Assembly: GCA_928724745.1 (NCBI GenBank)
Contig: CAKMXJ010000018.1
Span: forward strand, 496,001 to 560,000
Source of the DNA: Anthracocystis setariae
Lineage: Eukaryota; Basidiomycota; Ustilaginomycetes; Ustilaginales; Ustilaginaceae
Reading direction: 5' to 3'
Length of the DNA stretch: 64,000 bases
A model generated the notes under the pieces. The model saw nothing but the letters and a program-made list of their open reading frames with translations. It was not told where the DNA came from and made no database searches. The translations under genes and the position numbers were made by a program. This document shows positions 32,352 through 43,502 of the stretch, piece by piece (position 1 is the first letter of the stretch; each line of letters opens with the position of its first letter).

Positions 32352-35006
32352 TTAGACGAGGTTCTTTGAGTGATCATACTGGCACCATGAGTGGAGAGAC
32401 ATGGGACAAGTGCACAAAGCTTGCTGAATACATGCCGGGGAGGGTGCTGGAATCGGACTGTAGGATCGTATCATACTTGTCTGATGTGGCGATTGAAAGT
32501 GCTGTAGAGGAGGTGAATGTGCTGTCTGCGACTGCAGCTTGCGTTGACGGGCTTGCACTTCTTGTCGGAGAAGCTCGTTCTCTTTGCGCAGTGTGACCAC
32601 CAATAGATCAAGACTGTCTTTGGCGACCGAAGGTTCCTCTAGGGGATGAGGAGGATCATCAGGTCGTTGTTGCTTTGTCCTGTTGGCCAGCGAAGCCTGT
32701 GCATACAGGGTAGCGATCGAGGCTCGTCGATCCATCGTCGTTGGCCAAGTGGGCTCCGAAGGAAGACTTGGTGCCATGAAAGCTTCGAGACTGTGACGTC
32801 TGTCGATGGACGGGAATCGTCCTGTGTCCCTTGACGAAGGCACCATGCCTAGAAATTCGACGAAGCTGCTTGCAAAACCTGCTGAGCTCATTGATGGGAT
32901 AGATTGCCGTCTTGCAACGATCGTGGATGGTGCGTACAGAGTCACCCATAGCTTGGCTACAGGTGCGCCCGCCTTGTCCATGCCTTCCGTTCGTAAGACT
33001 GGCTGCACAACTGCGGTGACTTTTCGCCCTCCTGTAGTGAGCTTGACAGTCTGCGCAAGACCGACTACAGCTGCTTGTGCAATGACATGCAGCAGAGGTG
33101 AGAGCTTTGGTACCTCAACGAGGCTTTGGCCACTCGAGGGAAGGGCTGCGCCGTCACCAAGGATAGCGAAGACAGCTCTTGATTCTCTATCCCTCTGCGA
33201 GATGCCCTTCGGGTCGGATGGGCCGATTGATGGCGACGGGCAAGTACACCGCAGAACGAGCCCATATCGCGAGACCAGGAGTCTCAGCTTGGCATCTCCC
33301 ATCTCGTTGAGCAGGGATGAATCCCTTATATCTCGCATAAGCTTCTGTATCGAGCCAACATCTGACCGCATGGGTTGTGAGGAAATGTTCGCTACGGATG
33401 GGATCGCAATGCGCCTGACCTGAACCATCAAGGATTCCTCATCGTCCAATACCCTCGGCTCCACCGGCTCCACCGGCACCACCGTTACTTCGACAAGATC
33501 ATCTTGACCGTGTTCGCGTTTCCACCTTAGGAACAGCTTTTTCCTGGCTTTTTCTGCTTTGGCTCGCTCGACTGTGTCCCGAATCGGGGGTTTTGGGGAT
33601 CGTCCGAGATAATAGGCTCCTAATAAGACCTCACTACAGGATTGCTGCCATGAGCGGATGGCTTCTTGATCGGCGAGCAGATCCGAGAACTTGCAGAAGC
33701 CGACATTCCTCTTCCAGATGTCTAGCTCAGGCGTACCTAATGGGTAAAACGTGCTAGAGCAAATACTGACAGAGTCGCTTGACCATAAGATTCTGTCTCT
33801 TCGGTCCAGTATGTATATAGAAGAGTCGGCGGTTCGTAGGGGCAATGTACGGTTGGGTTGATGCTTCTCCATACATCGTTTTGGCGGCTTCGTGAAAATG
33901 CGCGCGAGCTGCTCTACAGAGTCATCGTGGTCAGCCTGTTCTACTGAGGTGTTTTGCCTGGGGCGAATCTGTTCATGAATAGGTTCGAGCGTCTTGAGAA
34001 CTTGTTCCAGTCGGTCTGTGTCGAGATCTGTCAGCGGATGCGTGCAATGATATTTTTGCTGTTCCGTTTCCCCTCTTGTGCTGTCCGAAGGCCGTGTCGA
34101 CTCCAAAGCTGTTGCTGCTTCCTTTGAGCTGGTTCCATTGAAGGCGAGTTGTGGGCACTGTTGGAGTTTAGCATCGAGCATGGTTTTGGCTTCAGCCAGA
34201 AGCTGTTCGAAATCGCTTACACTGTTGGGATCCGTCCGAGGCGTAGTGACCATCCCTTCTGAATATACTGCCTGATCTGCTCCACAATCAGATTCTGGTA
34301 ACATTGTTCGACCTGACGAACACGGAACCATCTGATCTGCACTTGGGAAATAGAGACCTAGCGCAGTAAGCTGATTGGAATCTAGAGGTGGAAAAGAGAT
34401 GTCCGAAGCGAGTCCATCTCGGGTGATCCTGATGTCTCCAGGTACTGCCTCCCATCCTGTCGAAGCTTCGATTGTTCTAGCAGAAACGTCGAAGGCTGGT
34501 CGGATAACACTGTTGTCGTAGCCCGCAGCATGCGCTGGCCTGTGTGAATGTAAGAACATTCCTAGCGCCTTGTTTAGTTCCAGCTCTGTGTCTCGTGTGA
34601 GTTGGCTTTGACGATCGCCACTGATACTTTTCAGAGTCTCACTACGATGTTGTGGACATCTTTGAGGAAGACGCTGCTGAGGAGCCTCGGAGCTTACTCG
34701 ATGATAGTCGCTGCTTTGTCCGAGCAAGAAAGGCAGCTGAGGCATCCAGCCTTGAGCCGTTCGATCCTCAGGTCTTGATGCGTCGATCACTGTCGATTCG
34801 ATGGACGTATTCGGAGCCTTTCCCGTTGCAAAGCTGTTCAAAACATCCACTCCTAGCAGCCCTGAAGAGCACAGCCTGTCGCTGTGCGAGAGTGGTGTGT
34901 ATCGATTCCCCCTTCCAGAACATTGCCATGGATGGCCGTTTGTCGTCATATCGACTCGCATGGAATCAGCTGTCAGCGATGGATTTGCACGAAGTCCTAG
35001 GGCCAT
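32352..35006 (-). CDS. Hypothetical 884-aa protein, possible regulator
   Basis: Intron-free ORF of 884 aa from the first ATG (35006); the frame runs a few codons further upstream without an ATG. I do not recognise the family. The N-terminal half is low in conserved pattern. A middle block (about 410-490) contains SSIYILDRRDRILWSSDS and STFYPLGTPELDIW, which vaguely recall a PAS-type fold. A basic helix follows (ERAKAEKARKKLFLRWKREHG). A second block (about 560-740) alternates beta-like strands (LRLLVSRYGLVLRCTCPS, VTAVVQPVLR, AKLWVTLYAPS). Near the C-terminus is a coiled coil (about 820-845, LLVVTLRKENELLRQEVQARQ), then a Pro/Gln-rich tail. A sensor or transcription-related role is possible but only a guess. 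Codon bias is weak, suggesting low expression. Confidence 0.7.
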   Translation of the reverse strand: MALGLRANPSLTADSMRVDMTTNGHPWQCSGRGNRYTPLSHSDRLCSSGLLGVDVLNSFATGKAPNTSIESTVIDASRPEDRTAQGWMPQLPFLLGQSSDYHRVSSEAPQQRLPQRCPQHRSETLKSISGDRQSQLTRDTELELNKALGMFLHSHRPAHAAGYDNSVIRPAFDVSARTIEASTGWEAVPGDIRITRDGLASDISFPPLDSNQLTALGLYFPSADQMVPCSSGRTMLPESDCGADQAVYSEGMVTTPRTDPNSVSDFEQLLAEAKTMLDAKLQQCPQLAFNGTSSKEAATALESTRPSDSTRGETEQQKYHCTHPLTDLDTDRLEQVLKTLEPIHEQIRPRQNTSVEQADHDDSVEQLARIFTKPPKRCMEKHQPNRTLPLRTADSSIYILDRRDRILWSSDSVSICSSTFYPLGTPELDIWKRNVGFCKFSDLLADQEAIRSWQQSCSEVLLGAYYLGRSPKPPIRDTVERAKAEKARKKLFLRWKREHGQDDLVEVTVVPVEPVEPRVLDDEESLMVQVRRIAIPSVANISSQPMRSDVGSIQKLMRDIRDSSLLNEMGDAKLRLLVSRYGLVLRCTCPSPSIGPSDPKGISQRDRESRAVFAILGDGAALPSSGQSLVEVPKLSPLLHVIAQAAVVGLAQTVKLTTGGRKVTAVVQPVLRTEGMDKAGAPVAKLWVTLYAPSTIVARRQSIPSMSSAGFASSFVEFLGMVPSSRDTGRFPSIDRRHSLEAFMAPSLPSEPTWPTTMDRRASIATLYAQASLANRTKQQRPDDPPHPLEEPSVAKDSLDLLVVTLRKENELLRQEVQARQRKLQSQTAHSPPLQHFQSPHQTSMIRSYSPIPAPSPACIQQALCTCPMSLHSWCQYDHSKNLV

Positions 35007-38000
35007 CTTTGGTTCAAAGAAGACATGCAATCGATCCTGTTATCCAATAGGTGGGCCAGAGAAAGTAGCACCGGTTGCAGACTTGTGAGCTTGATGTTTT
35101 GGACCAGTTGTGTGTGCTATGCTTCCATCACTGCTTGTACTGCAGTTATTAGCCCTGTTGCTCGTCTAACGTGAGTCCATCGAATATATTCAGCCAATTC
35201 GATGATGGCGAGAAAAGGCTGGACCTGGTATTGTGAGATAAGTCAAGGGATGATGCTTTGGATAAGCCTAATGCAAGTGAAAAGTTGTGACTGAAGACGA
35301 AGGATGAGAGTACGTCCCGAAACATCGAGAAAAGGAAAGGTTGGGGGGCCTAGCTTTGACCTGAGCTCTCCGATAGCTGTCCTTATATACTTGGTGCTGT
35401 TTGCGTCCCAATAGATCGGGTTATTCCAAGATGCCGACCAGACCAGGAAGGCATGGCACCGGCGACGAAACACACATCGCCCGCACTTGAGCAGCACTTC
35501 CTCGATGCCTGCAACGGAAAGCCGCATAGCCAATGGTCTGAAAGCAGGTTACTGCCAAGAAGCGTTGACAGCGACTCGAGATCGGAACGTCGGACCAGTC
35601 AACCGCTAAGTACCCTTGGGTTCAGGAATCCGTTGCAGTTGCGAGAGGGGACGCGACACGTCATGTTTCATAGAGCCAAATGGAATTGTCTCAAGGTTGG
35701 AGCTTAGGTCGTGTCAACAACATCGACCATCCCACGACAACCTGTAGTCGTCTACCCCAATACTAGCTGCTGGTCAGTCGCTCCAAGTTCGCATCAATAA
35801 GAACGCCGATGTCTGTGCGAGTCATGTTGCGAGCTTCGGAAAATGGGGATGACTACAATGAAATGGGCACGGAAAATTTTTCATTACGTGCTAGCGATTA
35901 TGTTGAATCGTGCAAGGCGGGGGGGCTAGAAGTTCAGGAGTGCTTTGCGAGGAGCTCGAGATTTGCTCTAGCCTTGGAAAAGCAAAGCAGAGAAGCAAGG
36001 ACTGCATCTGATTCGCGGCTTTGACCGCCCCGAATCGGACTAGCTTGGTGAACTGGGACGAAGCACAATTCGGCACTTGTAGCGGCAAATTCGTGAGCGG
36101 GGCGAAGCAGTTCGAGGGCCGATTCCTGACTCATACCATCCCCCGCAATTTGCACAGAGAGATGGGAGCGACGGTTGCACCCAAGAGCCATCGACTTGCT
36201 TCAACCGGATCACAGATGTCACTGAGATTGCTTTAACCTTATCCCCGCACCCCCACCCTGATCCAATCCAAGCCCGATTCTGAGTTGCTCGGCGTCGGAT
36301 CGATGACGAATGTAGCAGTTTCCATGTCCATACCTTACAACGCGCTGTGTTTGATCACGAAGTTGTCAAAGACTGAGAACATCATCGGAAGGGTCGCCGG
36401 TGTCATCCAGGCTCGGCTGTCGGATTCAGGTGGGCCATGGATGCGGCTGTTCGATAGAAAGGATTGCAAAATCACAAAGAAAGAAGGACGTTGATATCAG
36501 ATCGCGCTTACGCAAATTCAGAAGCACAGCAGAAGCGGACTAATGCACGCCGTCCGGTAGCGGAACCTCTTGAGCTCTGGACTTGCGAATTTATATAGAG
36601 TGACTTCTTGCTAATGGTGCAGGGCCAGTTTCGGCATGGGCTGCTTCTCGACCTTCTAGACGACTGCATAGTCAACGAATCCTCGAGATCGGCAAACAGG
36701 TACCTAACAGCCCTTTCGGCTTGCTCGAATGTTGACCTGCATGACCCACGTCGGTGTTACTGCTTGGCCACCGCCAAGAGTTGCCTACGATCAGAATGGG
36801 TTTCGTCACGGATGATATTGGCCCTGTGTTTCCCTGGACATGGATGATCTCCAGGTGAGGGCAGCCTCGGAGGACATTGAACCAAGCACTTCCATATGCT
36901 GGACGCACATTTTACAATAGTATGTAGCAGTCGAAACGAGGTGGCGGAGCTAGCGAGCTACATTGTCCATCGAGCTCGGACTCGGTCTCTCCGTTGAACA
37001 GAAGCGGGAACGGCTTGCCTCAAGCCATTGATGAGCGCTGCATCTTGTTTGTAGGATCTAGACTCACGTTCGAGACCACTGCTCGGATTCTGTCCGATAC
37101 CTCGGCTAGAAAAGAAAAGGTGTGTGTGGTCGGAATCTTTACAGCATGTAGCTGTGTCGTATCGAATACGAGCCTCTCACTCTTCTCGGAGCTGTCAGGT
37201 TTGGCCAAGCTTGTTTGCGCTGTCAAGAATTTTGGGACAGTTTTTTCGTGCACTGGAAAAAAAAAAGAAACAAAAACAAAAAAATCACCTTTTAATTAGC
37301 AACGAAAAAGAAAAGTCGTACGTTTTGCCAACACCACCATACTGTATCTGAGGTGGATGCTCTGTACGAACAGTGTCCCCAGAGAAGGGGACGTACTGGA
37401 CATGAAACTTAAAGTGGGAAGTGGAAGCGTTGCTGGTGTGAAAAGGAGATCTATATGCCGAAGAAAGCTTTTCCAGGCGAATTCGGCAACGGATGCAAGG
37501 CTAGGGTCAGGACCGAACGTGCTAAGCGAGCCAAGAAAGCCAAGCAAAATCCTGGGCTGCAAGGACAGTCCGTGGACAGTGTCCGGATCGTCACATCGAA
37601 TGGTATACCTTTTGCCCCCCCCAAAAATGCGAGGGCTGAATGCTCGAGACTGTTCGAGCAATACGCAAGGAGTCAGGCAAGCTAGGATCGCGCTTCAGTG
37701 CTAGCGGAACGAGTACGGAGAAGACCGAAGATTTATCTCGTGATGGTGTGGACGAACGATTGCGCGATGTGATGCTGCCAGCAGATGTTATTGTGCGATT
37801 CGTTGGTATACATCTTCGACAGAACATCATAATCTGCGTTCATGCTCAAAGGCCATCGCGTATTCGAAAGTTTTGATATCACTTTGTAGAGGTATGCTCC
37901 ATGTGATCGTTCCAGTCGAGAGCTTCCGATCCCGTGGGATGTTCGGTTAGCGATGCTATCATTGTCTGAGGACGATACAGCCTCGCGGATGGGCTACTTA

Positions 38001-41000
38001 CTTGCCGGCTGACACGTCGCGTTCGCTGGCAACTTGTCAGAAATTGGAACTACTTGGTCGACCCATAGCGACGGAATAGACAATGGCGAAGCGGCCGCTT
38101 TTCCAGGCAAGTGATACTGGCATGAAAAGAGTACGAACAGTGGGGTAGTGCTAACTTCCAGCCCGTGTGATATCATGAAATGAAGACTGGCTTGCTCACA
38201 ACAGCATGATCGATGTGAACCAAGATCGGGGAAGATCTGGTGTCGAGCTACGCGATCACACATCGAAAATCTGATCACCGATTTTGTCGGTCTCGACAGA
38301 TTTTCAAATTCCAAGCCCTTGTTATAATATATCCACCGAATGATTTATGTTGGTGGGTTTCGCGTTGTTAGTATAGTTGAACAGATCCTGTCTCATACGT
38401 GGCGGCTGGCGGATCCAGCGATGAGCTCTGAAACCTTGTTTTTTCATAAAGCGTTGCTTGGCGGGAAATTTAGGCTGAAATTCTAGCGTACAGTAAATTA
38501 GCGCTACGGCACTGGACCAGTGTAGTGTGCAGGGAAAGTGTGGACGAAAATGGCGATGGTCAGCGCCGATCGGAATGCAAAAAGGTTGTTGTAGTGTATG
38601 GTTTTGTTCTTGTTGCGAGTCTGTGTTTGAATGATTCTGTATCCGCTCTGTTTTCGATCGCCGCTATCACATGCTCGACTATTTAATTGAGATCTGACGA
38701 TGGTACTGCCTTGTCCAGCACTAGTACAGTGTACCGTTGTGAAGACAATGAGTACCGTGGGAGACCGAGGCCATGACCCGCTTGGAACACACATGCGCAT
38801 GCCAATTTCTGTACATTGAGTTGGGGTCGTCCAACCGAGGACCAACGCCATCTGACAACAAGCCCAGCAAAGCCCGCACAGGTAGCCTGCTCGGTTAGCA
38901 TCATCCTATCGGATCCCGAACAATGCGTCGCTTTGGGTGTGACACAGTCGTGCAACCATTCAAGCTCAGGTGGTCCAATTTATGCAAACGAGGAACCAGA
39001 GGGTCGTGTTGCATTGTTCAAGCCGGTGCAAGCTTGGGTGTGGGATCGCAAACTTGTTGTTGATTGCTCAACGCAACGCAATTGTTGAAAGCGCCTGATC
39101 CAACGGAGTACCAGCTATACGTGAGGTACAATGTCGGATGGGTTGGGCTTTGATACTCTAGTGCGAGCTCTTGTTGCTGGCGGAGCGGGGAAGCGTCAAG
39201 TAAGGTACAGCGGTTATCATCATCATCGGGAGAACTGTTCCGCAAAACCCACCCCGATTCGATATGGATGGGAGCGACCACAGACTTACTGTATCCCCAT
39301 CGGCAGACTGTAGGTCTGTTTTGGGAAAGTCATGCTGCGTTTTCCGGCGCACATGTCAAGAACCCTCGGGGCAGGTCGCACGGAAAATACTGTAATAGAG
39401 CCTTTTTGCGCGAGCAATCAGTCGAGCTCGTCTGACTTCTGACTCCGGCCGAACAGTGCCGGTCGGCACAATCGCCGTTCTGATCCACCATTATTAACAT
39501 TATTATATGAGAGAGCACGGCACAGTAAAGCAGATCAGGGCGCGACGGCGCGTAGAGCTACAGAAGAACAGCGCAACGAATGTGTCACCGGTGAACCAAG
39601 CCAGCCAGCTCGCCTCGCCATGGGTTGATTGATTCTTCTCTGTTTCCGTTTGGCTGCAAACGACCAAAAGAAAAGAATAGGTTTGGTTTGAGCGGCAAAT
39701 GGATGCAAGAGTAGTGGTTTTTTTGGTCTGCACCATAGCCCGATTTTCGGGCGGCGACTCAGTTGCAGAAATTATAAAGTACGTACGTCACCGCACTTTT
39801 TCGCAACGGGTGGGCGAAAAACAAGAGAAAAAAGCGAAAGAGAAATGGAAAAAAAAAAAAAATGGTCGCGCAGGTTCACAACAACTTGCTTTTTCGAGTT
39901 GAAGCATTCCACACTCCGACAAACCTGCTAAAGCGAAAAGCACGACTAAGTGCCGGCTTGAGACGCCGAAGCCGAAGCCGATTAACGGTAGTGTAGGTGC
40001 CAGCACCCTCGTGTTTCATTGGCCAACCGCATTTGTCTATGCGCCTCATCCTACTGTAAAGTCAGTATGCTGGATGATAAATCAAGGCGCAAGCTAGCAC
40101 GTTCTTGACAGTCGAGGTCAAAAAAGAAAAGAAGAAAAAAAAAGGTTTGGTGTGGGTTGGGTAGTGGGGTCGGGTCGCCTGTACCTTGGCGGTGGCTCGG
40201 CTGCGTTGTCAGATGCAATTTTCGAGCTGCTGTGACAAGTTCGCCTAATCAGAGCGCTTGTATACTGTACCGGCCAACGGTAAGCATGTCAAACTCGCTT
40301 GTCGGCTGTCAGGTTCCTGAGCTCTAACGGCTCTACTACATCGAGACGCGCAAAACGTGTTTCCCTACCCGGCAGACGCCGCCGCCGCGTCGGCACACTT
40401 TTCCGGCGTCGGCGTCTGGAGACGATCATCAGCTTATCGTGAAAATCCACACAACAAGCGAGCGAGCGAACAACACGGCGTGGTGCAGCCAGCGTTGGTG
40501 GGCGAGGACCTTTCTGGTTGATAAAGGACATGTTGGCTCTCAAGGTAGGTAGGCGTCTCAATGTGTTCCACATCCCAACCAAGTCCGCTCACAATCCGGC
40601 TTTTGGTCGAGCGCGCCGTGAACTTGGCATTGGCAGCGAATTTGTGTTCCGACGAAGGTCTGCAAGTGTTTGGTCTTGCAGATACAGTAGTTTGGCTTGG
40701 CGGGTGGGTTTGGCTTCTTGGCCTCTTTTTGCTTGTTCGTGATGACCGTATAGCCCTCTCACCAGATGCCTGTCGGGTTGGCCCGTACGATACTAGTTGA
40801 TGCTACCGGTTGATACGCCAATACTGGGCTGTCGAGTGTCACCAGACTGCGACGCAAAGCTACAAGAGGTTTTCTCGACGACACACTGTTCCTAGACTTG
40901 CCGGCTGCCAAGCAATGCGCCAAAGTGTTTTGTCGTGCTGTGAACGCCTTGCAGGTTTCTATCGTTACCTGTGCAGGTTGGTGCAACACCGAGCTTATGC

Positions 41001-42143
41001 TGCACGAAGCAAAGTCATAAGATTTCAATCAAGCTGCTACCCGAGCGCCATGCTAGCGTTCGGGATTTGACGCATCACACAGGAGCAGCAACAAGTGATG
41101 GTGTCAACGTGCCGACTGCCGAGGATGACTGATTGGCTTGATTTGGGTCGTGGCTTTGGCGTCAAGCGTATCAATCACCATTTAGCGGCGGCTACTAAAG
41201 TCGCTTCTGTTGAGAGCCCGGAGTGAGTCCAAGCTAAGCAAAGCCAGCCCACGTTTCGGCAAAAACGCGTTGCTAGTCAGGGACACAACAATGGTGCGGC
41301 AAGGGCTAAGATCTGCACGACAGCATTCGAGTGGAAGCGAGTTTTAATTGTCGTCGTGGCTCCAATGCGATGCAATGCTCTCTGCTGTCGTACAGTTTTG
41401 TACATGTATACAGTATTGGAGACTGTACCACGGTGTGCTAAGAGCTGTTACCGCAATTTGATTTGATTTGATTTGATTTTTCTTTTCCTTTTTCTTTGCG
41501 CGAATTTGGGAGGAGTCAAAATGTGGTTGGCAACGCTGTGAAACCCCGAATTTGACCAATTTGACCTCGACGGCTTTTGGTCGCGCCGCTCGATGGTTTG
41601 CCGTCATCGTGCTGAGCAAGCCGCACACCACTCGCTCTGCATGCGATTCAGCTAAGGCTCACCAGGATAACCAATAGAACCCCTCAGGCCTGTCGCCGAG
41701 CGCATGGATGCAAGCCGTGGTACCGCACCTTCTCGCTACCAGAGCTTTGCGGTACTGTACCTGTATTGTATGTTGCTTCCCTCGGTTGGGGTGTGGTGCC
41801 TAGTTTTATGTGCTGGAAAGTCGCGGATTGTTTAAAAATATGGTGGTCCCTAGCCCTAACCTGCCTTGGCTGACGATCCTTCCCCCCATCCTCCTTCTCA
41901 TGCTTTGTCTATCCAGCGCCCTATCGACATTTGCATCATCATCTCTCAGTTGTACGTCGACATCGTAAAGCTCAGCACTTATCAACAACACTACAGCTGC
42001 TCGGTTCGCTTCTCTTCTTGGCGACCCAATTTCGACACGCACAGCTAGGCGTGGTAATTACTTCCACCAGCTATACTATACGAGCCTGCGAAGACTTCCA
42101 GGGCCGCAACACTAACCTCGAAAAAGACTCTCAAAAATCGGCC
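35007..42143. other. 7.1-kb gene-poor block
   Basis: No ORF here exceeds about 125 codons, and none shows a domain, signal peptide or codon bias like its neighbours. Reading all frames I see no reverse transcriptase, integrase, transposase or long terminal repeats. Contents: poly(A) tracts (37255-37282, 39848-39862), (GATTT)n at 41456-41478, short A/T-rich segments, and nine TACTGTA/TACAGTA motifs between 37340 and 41759. The right end includes the promoter and leader of the receiver-domain gene. A non-coding RNA, decayed genes or a structural chromosomal element cannot be excluded. Confidence 0.55.
41456..41478. repeat. (GATTT)4 microsatellite
   Basis: Four tandem GATTT units in the gene-poor block. 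A related (CAAAT)n tract lies on the opposite strand sense at 2383-2400. Confidence 0.85.
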
Positions 42144-42893
42144 ATGTCGCAAGCACAAGCCGGATCGTACGACCCATACTTTGGCGCCTCGTACTCTTCT
42201 TCCTCATCTGGGTCGTCTTGCTACGACTCCAACCATTCTTCACCGTCCGGCACTCCACCTCCGCCGTCGATGTCGACGGTAGCCTCCATGATGTGCGGCT
42301 CGATGCCTGAGGAGTCGCTTCCGTTTGTCGTGCTGGTTGTTGACGACAATGCGATCAATCGAAAAGTGCTTACGATCCCGTTGCGAAAGCAGGGGATCCA
42401 AGTGGTCGAGGCGGAAAACGGATTGGAAGCGGTACAGAGGTATGCTCAAGTGCGACCGGCACTTGTGCTAATGGATATCTCGATGCCTATCATGGATGGA
42501 TTCGAGGCAACGCGACAGATTCGAATGTTTGAACAGAGCCAGTCATCGCAACCATGCTCTGCGAACGCATCGGGGGCGGCTGGGGTGGACGAGGTGATCA
42601 ACATGGTTCTCACACATCAAAGGGCGAGGATCGTCGCAGCCACCACGCATTCTGCCGACCGCGACTTTGCACAGGGCAAAGACGTGGGGATGGACGATTG
42701 GATGCTCAAGCCGATCAGGCCGAGCGTGCTGGTGCGCGACATCCTCGAGTTTAGGCGGAACCATCTGCAAGAGTTCGCAGCGACTTTGGGTGCGTTGAGT
42801 GCGGCCGAGGTCGGATTGGCAGCAGAACAGACAGCGATGGAGATGGTGCTGGAACAGGCAGCCACGCCTACCGCCGCGGCGCTCGTCGCTTGA
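42144..42893 (+). CDS. Stand-alone response-regulator receiver protein
   Basis: 249 aa without introns. Residues 1-60 are Ser/Pro-rich and disordered. Residues about 61-205 form a receiver (REC) domain of two-component phosphorelays, with acidic pocket Asp67/Asp68 (VVDDN), phospho-acceptor Asp111 (LVLMDISMPIMDG), Thr167 (VAATTHS) and Lys189 (MLKPI). All catalytic residues are present, so it should be phosphorylatable. An insert of about 30 residues (Ser/Ala-rich, about 131-160) lies before the Thr strand. The C-terminus is a short Ala-rich helix with no DNA-binding, kinase or HPt domain. Fungal receivers are normally fused to histidine kinases or to larger Ssk1, Skn7 or Rim15 proteins. The REC text resembles hybrid-kinase receivers. 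The ATG at 42144 is the first in this frame. Confidence 0.9.
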   Translation: MSQAQAGSYDPYFGASYSSSSSGSSCYDSNHSSPSGTPPPPSMSTVASMMCGSMPEESLPFVVLVVDDNAINRKVLTIPLRKQGIQVVEAENGLEAVQRYAQVRPALVLMDISMPIMDGFEATRQIRMFEQSQSSQPCSANASGAAGVDEVINMVLTHQRARIVAATTHSADRDFAQGKDVGMDDWMLKPIRPSVLVRDILEFRRNHLQEFAATLGALSAAEVGLAAEQTAMEMVLEQAATPTAAALVA

Positions 42894-43001
42894 GCGAGGA
42901 TCTTGTTAACAAAGATCATCGTCGCGTCGTGTTCATGCTCCAACGGTCTCCGCTCTTTCATCCCTCATCAAGTATCGTCGCATTGCATCATTAGCATTCT
43001 T

Positions 43002-43005
<4 letters not shown>

Positions 43006-43054
<49 letters not shown>
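43006..43054. repeat. (CT)24 microsatellite
   Basis: About 24 uninterrupted CT units starting 113 nt after the receiver-protein stop codon, so probably in its 3' UTR or just beyond. The longest dinucleotide array in the window. Confidence 0.93.
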
Positions 43055-43056
<2 letters not shown>

Positions 43057-43424
43057 CTCACTCTTGGGGTGCAGGTCAGCAAGTCTGCCCATCGACCCTT
43101 TGGTGATTGTACTAGTACTGCATATCATAATTTTCTTCACAGCTTGCACGGTTGTAGTCAGCGAAAGCTCGGTCTTGTTTAACAACACTCGTTGTCACAC
43201 AAAAGTGGGTTTGGGTGTGTGATGCTGGTGTGTGGTTGGTTCTCACTTGGCGGATCTGTTTGGTCCGCGGTCGAAACAGAGTGGGAGTGTGCGCGCCAAT
43301 CTCGATGCTGTTTGCATCCTGCGTTGCAGCCCGACGAAACGCACCGACAAAGTTTCCAAGCCGGAGAATGTTGCTATGATAACTGATCCACTAAGAAGAA
43401 GAGTTGCATGAGAGGATACCGTGA

Positions 43425-43436
43425 GACGACGACGAC

Positions 43437-43469
<33 letters not shown>

Positions 43470-43470
43470 G
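43425..43470. repeat. Compound GAC-GAT-GGT trinucleotide repeat
   Basis: GACGACGACGACGATGATGATGATGATGATGGTGGTGGTGG-type tract lying 33 nt beyond the VTC1 stop codon. Confidence 0.85.
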
Positions 43471-43502
43471 AAAAGACAAGGACGCGAGGGATGAGGGGGA
43501 GA

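Larger units (their letters stand above)
42894..43502. other. Convergent gap with large microsatellites
   Basis: Between the receiver-protein stop and the VTC1 stop. It includes the CT array at 43006-43054 and a GAC/GAT/GGT trinucleotide stretch at 43425-43470. No gene supported; short ORFs through the repeats (His-rich or Ser-rich) are artefacts. Confidence 0.6.

Noticed and set aside
35007..42143. Transposable element or LTR in the gene-poor block
   Set aside because: I looked for reverse transcriptase, integrase or transposase motifs, direct terminal repeats and target-site duplications and found none by eye. A decayed element is still possible.
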